A stretch of 47,182 nucleotides of DNA, taken from JBEIGE01 sp040382055. Lineage in GTDB: Bacteria; Pseudomonadota; Gammaproteobacteria; Burkholderiales; Burkholderiaceae_C. Position 1 is the first letter of the stretch. Every line of letters begins with the position of its first letter. Below the pieces are notes generated by a model, which was given only the letters and a program-made list of their open reading frames with translations, had not been told where the DNA came from and made no database searches. Below are positions 17,258 through 24,730 of this stretch, one piece after another. The stretch covers positions 1 to 47,182 of the forward strand of contig JBEIGE010000025.1 of NCBI GenBank assembly GCA_040382055.1. Reading direction: 5' to 3'. A program made the translations under genes and the position numbers.

Positions 17258-19360
17258 TTACTTGGCACGCGAAGCCATGATGGCCTCAGACACGTTTCTC
17301 GGAGCCTCCGAGTAGTGCTTGAATTCCATTGTGTAAGTAGCGCGCCCTTGGGACATTGACCGCAGGGTGGTGGAGTAACCAAACATCTCAGACAAAGGAA
17401 CCTCAGCCTTGATCGCCTTACCACCACCGACCATATCCTCCATGCCCTGCACCATGCCGCGACGAGACGACAAATCGCCCATCACGTTGCCAGCATAGTC
17501 TTCAGGCGTTTCAACCTCAACAGCCATCATAGGCTCAAGGATGACAGGGCCAGCCTTGCGACAACCATCTTTGAAACCGAAAATGGCGGCCATCTTGAAT
17601 GCGTTTTCATTTGAATCAACGTCGTGGTAGGAACCGAAGTGGAGTGTGACTTTGACGTCTACGACCGGGTAACCTGCCAATACGCCGCTATTCAAAGCCT
17701 CAATTACGCCCTTCTCTACCGCTGGAATGTATTCGCGTGGAACCACGCCACCCTTGATGGCATCTACAAACTCAAAGCCTTTACCGGCTTCATTCGGCTC
17801 AATTTTCAGGACAACGTGACCATATTGACCCTTGCCGCCAGATTGACGAACAAATTTGCCTTCGCTGTCCTCAACTGTTTTGCGAATGGTTTCGCGATAG
17901 GCAACCTGAGGCTTGCCAACATTGGCCTCCACACCAAACTCCCGCTTCATACGGTCCACAATAATCTCAAGATGAAGCTCACCCATTCCGGCAATTAGGG
18001 TTTGGCCGGACTCCTCATCTGTCTTGACACGGAATGAAGGATCTTCCTGAGCCAGCCGTTGCAAAGCGATACCCATTTTTTCCTGATCAACTTTTGTCTT
18101 GGGTTCGACGGCCTGGGTAATTACCGGCTCAGGGAACACCATGCGCTCGAGCATGACGATGGAACTGGGATCGCACAGGGTCTCACCAGTAGTAACATCT
18201 TTGAGTCCCACGCAGGCGGCGATGTCGCCAGCGCGAATTTCACTGACCTCTTCGCGGTTATTGGCATGCATTTGGACGATACGGCCAATGCGCTCTTTTT
18301 TTCCCCGGATCGGGTTGTAAACACTGTCGCCTTTACTTAGCACACCAGAGTAAACACGCACAAACGTCAACTGACCCACAAACGGATCAGTCATCAGCTT
18401 GAATGCCAGTGCAGAGAACTTTTCTGAGTCGTCGGCCCTGCGCGTAACAGGCGCATCGTCCTCGTCAGTACCTCCGACAGGCGGAATGTCAATCGGAGAA
18501 GGCATGAACTCAATCACAGCGTCAAGCATACGCTGAACACCCTTGTTCTTGAACGCGGTTCCGCACAGCATGGGCTGGATTTCGCTGGCAATGGTTCGGG
18601 TGCGGATTCCAAGCTTGATTTCATCTTCTGTCAAATCACCTTCTTCAAGGTATTTGTTCATGAACTCTTCATTGGCTTCGGCAGCCGCTTCAACCATTTT
18701 TTCACGCCACTCTTTGGCAAGTGGCAATAAATCTGCGGGAATTTCTTTGTACTCGAACTTCATACCTTGGGAAGCCTCGTCCCAGATAATCGCTTTCATT
18801 TTGATCAAGTCAATCACGCCCGTGAAGTTCTCTTCTGCTCCGATGGGTATGACTATTGGAACGGGGCTGGCCTTAAGACGCAATTTCATCTGGTCTACAA
18901 CTTTGAAGAAATTAGCACCGGTACGGTCCATTTTGTTCACAAATGCAAGACGAGGAACTTTGTATTTGTTAGCCTGGCGCCAAACTGTTTCTGACTGGGG
19001 CTGAACGCCGCCGACAGCGCAATAGACCATGCACGCGCCATCAAGCACTCGCATGGAACGCTCTACCTCAATGGTGAAGTCAACGTGCCCCGGCGTATCA
19101 ATAATATTGATACGGTGCTCGGCGAAATTGGTCTCCATGCCCTTCCAAAAACAAGTGGTGGCCGCCGAAGTGATCGTGATGCCACGCTCTTGCTCTTGCT
19201 CCATCCAGTCCATTGTTGCAGCGCCGTCATGCACTTCGCCAATCTTGTGGTTCACGCCGGTGTAGAACAAAATGCGCTCTGTAGTCGTTGTTTTGCCGGC
19301 GTCAATGTGAGCCGAGATTCCGATATTGCGATAGCGCTCAATGGGTGTATGGCGAGCCAT
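17258..19360 (-). CDS. fusA: elongation factor G
   Basis: 700 residues from MARHTPIERYRNIGISAHID. GTPase motifs AHIDAGKTT, DTPGHVDF and NKMDRTGANF are present, followed by the EF-G domains II-V, including GMGELHLEIIVDRMKREF and the C-terminal SLSEMFGY-like region (here PLSEMFGYSTTLRSMSQGR). It catalyses ribosome translocation and, with RRF, recycling. Gaps of 147 bases to rpsG and 111 bases to tuf hold no clear promoter that I could support. Confidence 0.98.
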   Translation of the reverse strand: MARHTPIERYRNIGISAHIDAGKTTTTERILFYTGVNHKIGEVHDGAATMDWMEQEQERGITITSAATTCFWKGMETNFAEHRINIIDTPGHVDFTIEVERSMRVLDGACMVYCAVGGVQPQSETVWRQANKYKVPRLAFVNKMDRTGANFFKVVDQMKLRLKASPVPIVIPIGAEENFTGVIDLIKMKAIIWDEASQGMKFEYKEIPADLLPLAKEWREKMVEAAAEANEEFMNKYLEEGDLTEDEIKLGIRTRTIASEIQPMLCGTAFKNKGVQRMLDAVIEFMPSPIDIPPVGGTDEDDAPVTRRADDSEKFSALAFKLMTDPFVGQLTFVRVYSGVLSKGDSVYNPIRGKKERIGRIVQMHANNREEVSEIRAGDIAACVGLKDVTTGETLCDPSSIVMLERMVFPEPVITQAVEPKTKVDQEKMGIALQRLAQEDPSFRVKTDEESGQTLIAGMGELHLEIIVDRMKREFGVEANVGKPQVAYRETIRKTVEDSEGKFVRQSGGKGQYGHVVLKIEPNEAGKGFEFVDAIKGGVVPREYIPAVEKGVIEALNSGVLAGYPVVDVKVTLHFGSYHDVDSNENAFKMAAIFGFKDGCRKAGPVILEPMMAVEVETPEDYAGNVMGDLSSRRGMVQGMEDMVGGGKAIKAEVPLSEMFGYSTTLRSMSQGRATYTMEFKHYSEAPRNVSEAIMASRAK

Positions 19361-19507
19361 GATGGATCCTTGGTTGATCTATAAATTTCAAATTGCCCGA
19401 ACAGAAATCAAGAAATTTCGTCGGACTGGCAACTCTTTCGGTTCGGGGCTAAACGGCTTAATGACCGGCCCAAATAAGACGCCGAAAGGCTGCGGTAATC
19501 AGCTTGT

Positions 19508-19981
19508 CTAGAAGCGGAAGTGCGAGAACGCCTTGTTCGCCTCGGCCATCCGGTGAACTTCATCACGCTTCTTCATGGCGCCGCCACGACCTTCTGTGGC
19601 CTCCATCAGCTCATTGGCCAAACGTAAAGCCATGGATTTTTCACCACGCTTGCGTGCAGCTTCTTTCAGCCAGCGCATAGACAAAGCCAAGCGGCGAACG
19701 GGACGGACTTCAACAGGAACCTGGTAGTTTGCGCCGCCAACACGGCGTGATTTGACCTCAACCATGGGCTTCACATTGTTAATGGCTATAGCGAATGCTT
19801 CCAGCGGATCTTTACCCGGGTTCTTTTTCTCAATATGCTCAAGGGCACCGTAAATAATTCTCTCGGCAACCGCTTTTTTGCCGCCCTCCATGATCACGTT
19901 CATGAACTTAGAGAGTTCAATATTGCCAAACTTTGGATCCGGCAGAATTTCACGTTTTGGGACTTCGCGACGACGTGGCAT
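19508..19981 (-). CDS. rpsG: 30S ribosomal protein S7
   Basis: 157 residues starting MPRRREVPKREILPDPKFG, with NVKPMVEVKSRRVGGANYQVP and RWLKEAARKRGEKSMALRLA. S7 nucleates assembly of the 30S head. In E. coli S7 represses its own operon by binding the rpsL-rpsG intercistronic RNA; the 189-base spacer here contains hairpins that could serve the same role. Confidence 0.98.
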   Translation of the reverse strand: MPRRREVPKREILPDPKFGNIELSKFMNVIMEGGKKAVAERIIYGALEHIEKKNPGKDPLEAFAIAINNVKPMVEVKSRRVGGANYQVPVEVRPVRRLALSMRWLKEAARKRGEKSMALRLANELMEATEGRGGAMKKRDEVHRMAEANKAFSHFRF

Positions 19982-20048
19982 TTTTCACCTCTTTGCTTCA
20001 GTTGGCATCCATTTGGATACCGCGAGGGCCAGAAAACCCTCACTTACT

Positions 20049-20143
20049 TGACCCACCCGGACGATTCCGGGCTTCGGGTCAGTTTGCTTGCAAGGCCTGC
20101 CAAGGCCTGCGAACATTTGATGCGGGAAAATACGCTTTCCCGC
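20049..20143 (-). promoter_or_regulatory. structured rpsL-rpsG intercistronic region
   Basis: Read on the minus strand after rpsL: a hairpin GCGGGAAA/TTTCCCGC (20143-20122), a perfect tandem duplication of a 10-base unit (20091-20100 and 20101-20110) and a second hairpin with CCCGGA/TCCGGG core (20071-20056) and outer TGACCC/GGGTCA arms. No T run follows, so these are not ordinary terminators. By analogy with E. coli, S7 translational feedback is the leading idea, though sequence conservation cannot be judged here. Confidence 0.45.
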
Positions 20144-20170
20144 TAAACCGCAAACTTGCGCTTTAAAACA

Positions 20171-20548
20171 TTAAGCCTTTTTCGGCCGTTTGGCACCGTA
20201 TTTGGAACGAGACTGCTTGCGGTCTTTGACACCCTGCAAGTCCAGCGACCCGCGAACAATGTGGTATCGCACACCTGGCAGATCCTTGACACGACCACCA
20301 CGAACCAGCACCACAGAATGCTCCTGAAGGTTGTGACCCTCTCCGCCAATGTAGGAAATAACCTCAAAACCATTGGTCAGGCGCACCTTGGCAACTTTTC
20401 GTAAAGCCGAGTTTGGCTTTTTAGGTGTAGTTGTGTAGACGCGCGTGCAAACTCCGCGACGCTGGGGAGAGTTTTGCATCGCCGGGCTTTTGGACTTGAT
20501 CGTCTCGACCTCTCGCCCCTGACGCACTAGCTGGTTGATGGTTGGCAT
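20171..20548 (-). CDS. rpsL: 30S ribosomal protein S12
   Basis: 125 residues beginning MPTINQLVRQGR. It carries the streptomycin-determining loops TTPKKPNSALRKVAKVRLTN (wild-type lysine in the PKKPNSA motif) and RGGRVKDLPGVRYHIVRG. It is the first gene of the str operon with GGAGG just upstream of the ATG and a promoter about 125 bases further up. Confidence 0.98.
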   Translation of the reverse strand: MPTINQLVRQGREVETIKSKSPAMQNSPQRRGVCTRVYTTTPKKPNSALRKVAKVRLTNGFEVISYIGGEGHNLQEHSVVLVRGGRVKDLPGVRYHIVRGSLDLQGVKDRKQSRSKYGAKRPKKA

Positions 20549-20674
20549 TTAAGCCTCCTGAAAATTAACGTCCATAAACGTTTGGTAACTAAAGTTCGAC
20601 TACTTGCAATCAAGTATCTGAAATTCAAATCCGGAAATTACAAGTTCCCTAAGGACTTAACCGAAAAGCCCTCT

Positions 20675-20703
20675 AGTATAGCAGTGCGCCGTTTCGGCTG
20701 CAA
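20675..20703 (-). promoter_or_regulatory. sigma-70 promoter of the str operon
   Basis: On the minus strand TTGCAG (20703-20698) and TATACT (20680-20675) are exactly 17 bases apart, followed by a leader of about 120 nt up to rpsL. The quality of the boxes fits a strong ribosomal promoter. It starts just beyond the dacC stop at 20729. Confidence 0.75.
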
Positions 20704-20728
20704 GCGCGCAGCTACCGGCGCTAAAAGA

Positions 20729-21931
20729 TCACTTGATCCACAGCCTGAGGGCGTCCCAGGCCCGTCCAATCACACCTGCCTGGTCAACCTTTTCCAGTGC
20801 CAACAAAGGCACGTCTGCAAAAGGTTGGTCTGCAAGACTGACCTTGAGTGTTGCAACCTGCTGGCCAAGCGTGATGGGGGCGACCAAGGGCTCGGTGCGA
20901 ACTACCTGCGTCTTTATTTTTAGCGCAGACCCGCCTGGAACCGCCACAATGATGGGATGCGTCCGACCAGTTTTGACCTGGTTGGAAGTCCCCTTCCAAA
21001 CCGGCGGCGAAATCACTGACTGGTTGGCGTCAAACAACTTGATGGCTTCAAAGGCGGTGTAACCCCAATTCAACAGCTTTTGTGCCTCGCTAGCGCGAGC
21101 GTTTTCATTGCTTGCGCCCAACACAATTACCAGCAGCCGCCGACCTCCAAGAGATTCAGGCGACCCAGAGGATGCAGAAGTGGCCGCCAAATTAGGGAAA
21201 TTACGCTTGGCCGTGGCAATCAAACAATAACCGGCCGCCTCGGTATAACCGGTTTTAAGTCCATCGACCGAAGGGTCGCGAAACAACAGCAGGTTGCGGT
21301 TGGTGTCGTTGGCCGCGGGAGTTCCCTCATATCGGTACTTTTTAATGGCGTAGTAAGCAATAAAGTCCGGGAAATCCCTCATCAACCGTGTGGCCAGAAG
21401 ACTCAAGTCCCTCGCCGTAGTGGTGTGGCCGGCCTCGGTCAATCCTTCAGGATTTTTATAGGTGGTTGATTTCATGCCCAATACTTTGGCTTGATCGTTC
21501 ATCATTTGCACGAACCGCTCCACGGTCCCGCCAACCCCTTCTGCCAAGGTTATCGTAGCGTCGTTACCCGACTGAACAATCATCCCTTTGATCAAATCCT
21601 CGACAGGCACTTTCATCTTGGGATCAATGAACATCCGCGAGCCGGGCATTTTCCAGGCCCGCTCACTCACTGACAGGGTTTGATTAAGGTCTATTTTTTT
21701 GGACCGTAATGCCTCAAAAACCAAATAGGCCGTCATCAGCTTTGTCAGGGAGGCCTGCTCAACAGCCGAATCAATATCTTTTGAGGCCAGTAATTGGTTG
21801 GCCGTCATGTCCAACAACAAGTAGGAGCGCGCTGCAATTTCAGGAGGTTGCGGCAGTGTTTGCGTGTTGCCAGTCAATATAAAAGCACTGGCAGTGAATG
21901 CGAATGCAAGTCGCAAGAAACTTTTAGTCAT
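20729..21931 (-). CDS. dacC: D-alanyl-D-alanine carboxypeptidase (PBP5/6 type)
   Basis: A 400-residue periplasmic penicillin-binding protein that trims the terminal D-Ala from peptidoglycan stem peptides. It has a signal peptide, the S61-L-T-K64 nucleophile motif, S121-G-N123 and K226-T-G, then a C-terminal beta domain and an amphipathic end (DALRLWIK) for membrane attachment. ATG 21931 overlaps the hydrolase stop as TGATG; a TTG one codon up is the alternative. It ends the hemJ-to-dacC minus-strand gene set just before the str promoter. The dacC symbol (versus dacA) follows family naming in related bacteria and is not certain. Confidence 0.92.
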   Translation of the reverse strand: MTKSFLRLAFAFTASAFILTGNTQTLPQPPEIAARSYLLLDMTANQLLASKDIDSAVEQASLTKLMTAYLVFEALRSKKIDLNQTLSVSERAWKMPGSRMFIDPKMKVPVEDLIKGMIVQSGNDATITLAEGVGGTVERFVQMMNDQAKVLGMKSTTYKNPEGLTEAGHTTTARDLSLLATRLMRDFPDFIAYYAIKKYRYEGTPAANDTNRNLLLFRDPSVDGLKTGYTEAAGYCLIATAKRNFPNLAATSASSGSPESLGGRRLLVIVLGASNENARASEAQKLLNWGYTAFEAIKLFDANQSVISPPVWKGTSNQVKTGRTHPIIVAVPGGSALKIKTQVVRTEPLVAPITLGQQVATLKVSLADQPFADVPLLALEKVDQAGVIGRAWDALRLWIK

Positions 21932-22572
21932 CAAATAGGTGCGGTGATATGGCGAACCGCCAGGTTTTTGAGAAGAGGCAGCTGGCCGTGAAAAAAATGA
22001 CTGCCGCCCGGCACCACGGTCACGGGTAAGGATTGAGGCCGCGCCCAGTCCATCACGCCTGATAAGGCAACCGTGTCGTCATGCTCACCGTGGATGACCA
22101 GACATCTGTCGTGCAACTCGGCTGGTATAGGAGCCACATCAAAGCGACTTGTCGCCGTACCAACAAGCACCAGTTTTTCGATGGTTCTGTCCGGCCACAG
22201 CTTTTGCATGGCCTGACTAACTACAAAAGAACCAAATGAAAACCCGGCCAGGGCCAAGGGTCCATGGGGCGCGCAATGGGCAACCACGGCCAAGAAGTCC
22301 TCGGCCTCGCCACGCCCCTCATCGTAACTGCCTTGGCTAGCGCCAACACCCCGAAAATTGAACCTGACAACTTTCCAGCCGCACTGCACAAAAGCGCGCG
22401 CCAAGGTTTGTACAACTTTGTTGTCCATGGTGCCGCCAAAGAGTGGGTGCGGGTGCGCAACAAAGGCCACGCCCTTTTGTGCGGCAAGTGTGGCAGGAGA
22501 AGGCTCGTCAACGAGCAGTTCAATGACGCCCGCCGGACCTTGGATGGTCAGCCGTTCTGTTTGGGAGTTCAA
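21931..22572 (-). CDS. alpha/beta hydrolase family protein
   Basis: 213 residues with the serine nucleophile elbow GFSFGS (about residues 115-120), an oxyanion/early motif HPHPLFGGTMDNKVV typical of small bacterial hydrolases of this group, a VIHGEHDDTV acid region and a late GGSHFFHG histidine. It is cytoplasmic; substrate unknown. The start is a TTG 3 bases after the ferredoxin stop with no better in-frame codon before the conserved part, and the end overlaps dacC, so it is translated within an operon. Confidence 0.82.
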   Translation of the reverse strand: MNSQTERLTIQGPAGVIELLVDEPSPATLAAQKGVAFVAHPHPLFGGTMDNKVVQTLARAFVQCGWKVVRFNFRGVGASQGSYDEGRGEAEDFLAVVAHCAPHGPLALAGFSFGSFVVSQAMQKLWPDRTIEKLVLVGTATSRFDVAPIPAELHDRCLVIHGEHDDTVALSGVMDWARPQSLPVTVVPGGSHFFHGQLPLLKNLAVRHITAPI

Positions 22573-22575
22573 GGC

Positions 22576-22950
22576 TTATCGCCCAGCTTGCGGCGGTGTC
22601 AGCAAACGCGTCACAACTTGGCCGTTTTGAAGGTGTGAGGACACAATTTCCTCTATGTCGGCCGCGTCAAGGTAAGAATACCAAACCGCTTCGGGATAGA
22701 CCACCGCGACCGGACCGGCAGAACAACGATCCAGGCAGCCTGCCTTGTTCACGCGAACTTTGCCGGCACCCGATAAACCCGCCGCCTTGACCAGGGCTTT
22801 GCACGTATCAAAAGCCTGCTGCGCTTGGTGCTGAGAACAGCACTCTTCCCCGCCTTTGCGTTCATTCAAGCAGAAAAAAATATGGCGGGTGTAATACGAC
22901 CCACTTGATTGATCCGGGTTTTGGGGGTTGATTGTTGGCATTGGGTTCAT
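22576..22950 (-). CDS. thioredoxin-like [2Fe-2S] ferredoxin domain protein
   Basis: 124 residues resembling stand-alone [2Fe-2S] ferredoxins of the thioredoxin-fold class (as in NuoE-like and Azotobacter FeSII types). Cluster cysteines are likely C27 in HIFFCLNERK, C37/C38 in GGEECCSQ, C72 and C76 in GCLDRCSAGP. The electron partner is unknown. Met4 is an alternative start. Nine bases after the VanZ-like gene and 3 before the hydrolase, it is clearly in the same operon. Confidence 0.85.
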   Translation of the reverse strand: MNPMPTINPQNPDQSSGSYYTRHIFFCLNERKGGEECCSQHQAQQAFDTCKALVKAAGLSGAGKVRVNKAGCLDRCSAGPVAVVYPEAVWYSYLDAADIEEIVSSHLQNGQVVTRLLTPPQAGR

Positions 22951-22959
22951 GGCCTGATT

Positions 22960-24054
22960 TTAGTTTTTTATCTCATAAGTCCAAATTCGCGTGATCAAGT
23001 GGATCATGGCTGCGTAAGGCCAAATCCAGCCCAGCCACTGCGCCAGGCCATGAAAGCGGATGAATTTTCCCTGCTCCCAAGTTTGCAAGGTTTGCTCAAA
23101 GTAGGTGCTGGTAGGTGCTTGGTTGATCACACTCAGGTAGATGCCCAGCGCAAGTAAAACCAAAGCACCGCATACACGGCAAGGAGCTGCGCAGAGCATA
23201 AAGGCAACGGTTGCGGCCATGCCTAAGCCCAGATGCGCCGGCAGACTCAGCCAGGACCAGGCATGCTCGGGCCCGTAACTCAAGGCAGCCGAAAGCGCCG
23301 AAGCACAAATCCCACTGAGCAAAGCCACAACAACGAAAAGAATGCGACGTGGTATAGCCCGAATAATGCAAAAACCAAGCAGACAGGGGATCAGTCCGCC
23401 AAGCATCACACATGCCAGCTCGGCCCCGGGAACCAGAGGTTGAAGCTCTATGTCTCTGACCGGTAGCCAATCTAAAAATGGTGTCTCGGCTAGCAAATCT
23501 GCCAGCGCTTCTTCCAAACGCTCCAGGATTTGCCCCAGGCCCAAGGGCACTGGCGCAGGAAATAGCAAAGCCAGCGGCCACAGGGCCAAAAGCACCAGAA
23601 CGCCTCGTGAATCCGGTAAAAACCATCGGGATCTGAACCGACTCCAACGATCTATTGCACCGAACCTTTCCAGGGCAAGCGCCACGACCGCTCCGGCCCA
23701 AGCGCCAGCGATATTGAGAATGAGGTCGACATAGGATGGAACGCGGGCAGGCAAGTAGCTTTGAGTGGCCTCCATCACCAGCGACAAGGCCGCCGCCATC
23801 AAACTGGCCCGTGTCACTGCATAAGCCGCCTTACCCGTTCGAAGCGCGCTCAAGCAGACCAAAAAACCGAGCGGGGCGTAGCCTAATGCGTTGGAGACAA
23901 GGTCAAAGCCGGTCCAATATCTGGGCCAAGGAGCGCCAAGGAAATCCCAAGGCGCGATGCCCTGATTTCGCCAGTCAAAAAACGGGTACAGACTGGCATA
24001 CATGACCAGACCCACATAAACCCAGGCAAGTGGCCATGCAGAGGTTTTATGCAT
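22960..24054 (-). CDS. VanZ-like family membrane protein
   Basis: About 364 residues with roughly nine hydrophobic spans. The N-terminal half resembles VanZ-like domains (YASLYPFFDWRNQ, then LVSNALGYAPLGF, and a late SYVDLILNIAGAWAGA segment). VanZ of enterococci gives low teicoplanin resistance, but the function of these chromosomal relatives is unknown. ATG 24054 is preferred because the alternative at 24099 overlaps the preceding gene; ribosome sites are poor for both. The C-terminal half is extra membrane sequence of no recognised type. Confidence 0.75.
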   Translation of the reverse strand: MHKTSAWPLAWVYVGLVMYASLYPFFDWRNQGIAPWDFLGAPWPRYWTGFDLVSNALGYAPLGFLVCLSALRTGKAAYAVTRASLMAAALSLVMEATQSYLPARVPSYVDLILNIAGAWAGAVVALALERFGAIDRWSRFRSRWFLPDSRGVLVLLALWPLALLFPAPVPLGLGQILERLEEALADLLAETPFLDWLPVRDIELQPLVPGAELACVMLGGLIPCLLGFCIIRAIPRRILFVVVALLSGICASALSAALSYGPEHAWSWLSLPAHLGLGMAATVAFMLCAAPCRVCGALVLLALGIYLSVINQAPTSTYFEQTLQTWEQGKFIRFHGLAQWLGWIWPYAAMIHLITRIWTYEIKN

Positions 24055-24076
24055 ATCCGTCAAACTTTGGGGCGGA

Positions 24077-24505
24077 TTAGAAAGGCTTGACCACCACAAG
24101 TATCACGGCGGCCACCATCAAAAGCACCGGGATCTCATTGAACCACCGGTACCAGACGTGACTATGGCTTAGCTGTCCTGCACTGATTTTTTTAAGCATT
24201 GAACTACACGTATGGTGATAGGCAATCACGAGAACTACCACTGCCATCTTGGCATGCATCCAGCCATTCCCAGCACCCAGACCGATGCCATAGCCCCACC
24301 ACAGCCACACACCCAAGGCCACGGCAGGAACCGATAGGATGTGCGTAAAGCGCATTAATTTGCGCGCCATGAGCAGCAGACGCTCGCGCTCCGCCACAGA
24401 CTCTTGGGGCACCATAGCCAGATTCACAAAGATGCGGGGCAGGTAAAACAAGCCGGCGAACCAACTGGCGACAAAAACAATATGGAATGATTTAACCCAG
24501 AGCAT
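24077..24505 (-). CDS. hemJ: HemJ/CopD-like membrane protein, probable protoporphyrinogen IX oxidase
   Basis: 142 residues starting MLWVKSFHIVFVASWFAGLFYLPR, which is the N-terminal signature of HemJ (UPF0093), with four predicted spans. Histidines useful for heme binding occur in KSFHIVF and in MHAKMAV and IAYHHTC. HemJ oxidises protoporphyrinogen to protoporphyrin late in heme synthesis. It is also annotated as CopD family in some genomes. The neighbouring divergent gene is hemB, which supports the heme role. The frame extends to 24580, but start 24505 matches the family; no good ribosome site is seen, and the region just upstream is a terminator. Confidence 0.82.
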   Translation of the reverse strand: MLWVKSFHIVFVASWFAGLFYLPRIFVNLAMVPQESVAERERLLLMARKLMRFTHILSVPAVALGVWLWWGYGIGLGAGNGWMHAKMAVVVLVIAYHHTCSSMLKKISAGQLSHSHVWYRWFNEIPVLLMVAAVILVVVKPF

Positions 24506-24530
24506 TGGCAGAGTGTAAGTTGAGCCCGCG

Positions 24531-24560
24531 AAAAAAAACCCCGACTTAGAGCCGGGGTTT
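24531..24560 (-). terminator. intrinsic terminator of the small-RNA candidate
   Basis: The stem AAACCCCG (24536-24543) / CGGGGTTT (24553-24560) has a 9-base loop. On the minus strand it is followed by a run of eight T (24538-24531). It lies only 26 bases upstream of the hemJ ATG. Confidence 0.88.
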
Positions 24561-24630
24561 GAAGCCTTTTTTGCTGTCACACATCAAGGCCCCGCTCAGG
24601 GAGGAAAAGCGGGGGGCGGCGAACCACCCG
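24531..24630 (-). ncRNA. candidate small RNA with anti-Shine-Dalgarno loop (or hemJ leader)
   Basis: The predicted transcript of about 100 nt starts near 24630 and ends in the T run at 24531. On the minus strand it folds as consecutive hairpins: GGGTGG-TTCG-CCGCCC (24629-24614), CCCGCT/AGCGGG (24613-24608 with 24596-24591) with an 11-base loop TTTCCTCCCTG, a GCCTT/AAGGC stem (24590-24586 with 24568-24564) and the terminator. The loop contains CCTCC, the same core as the 3' end of 16S rRNA, so it could pair with ribosome-binding sites. The layout recalls the class of betaproteobacterial toxic small RNAs described from cloning-gap studies, but I cannot confirm membership. A 12-codon frame at 24584-24546 offers a leader-peptide alternative. 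Confidence 0.6.
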
Positions 24631-24635
24631 CAATT

Positions 24636-24664
24636 AATATATCAAATACTCAAGCGTAATTCAA
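24636..24664 (-). promoter_or_regulatory. sigma-70 promoter of the small-RNA candidate
   Basis: On the minus strand TTGAAT (24664-24659) and TATATT (24641-24636) are separated by exactly 17 bases. The predicted start is 24629-24630. The element points away from hemB and toward the hairpin region. Confidence 0.75.
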
Positions 24665-24730
24665 GCCTCGGGCAGCATTTTTTGCAAGTATTCAGAACGG
24701 CCTTTTGTTTTATAAGGCACAATTTTGGTC

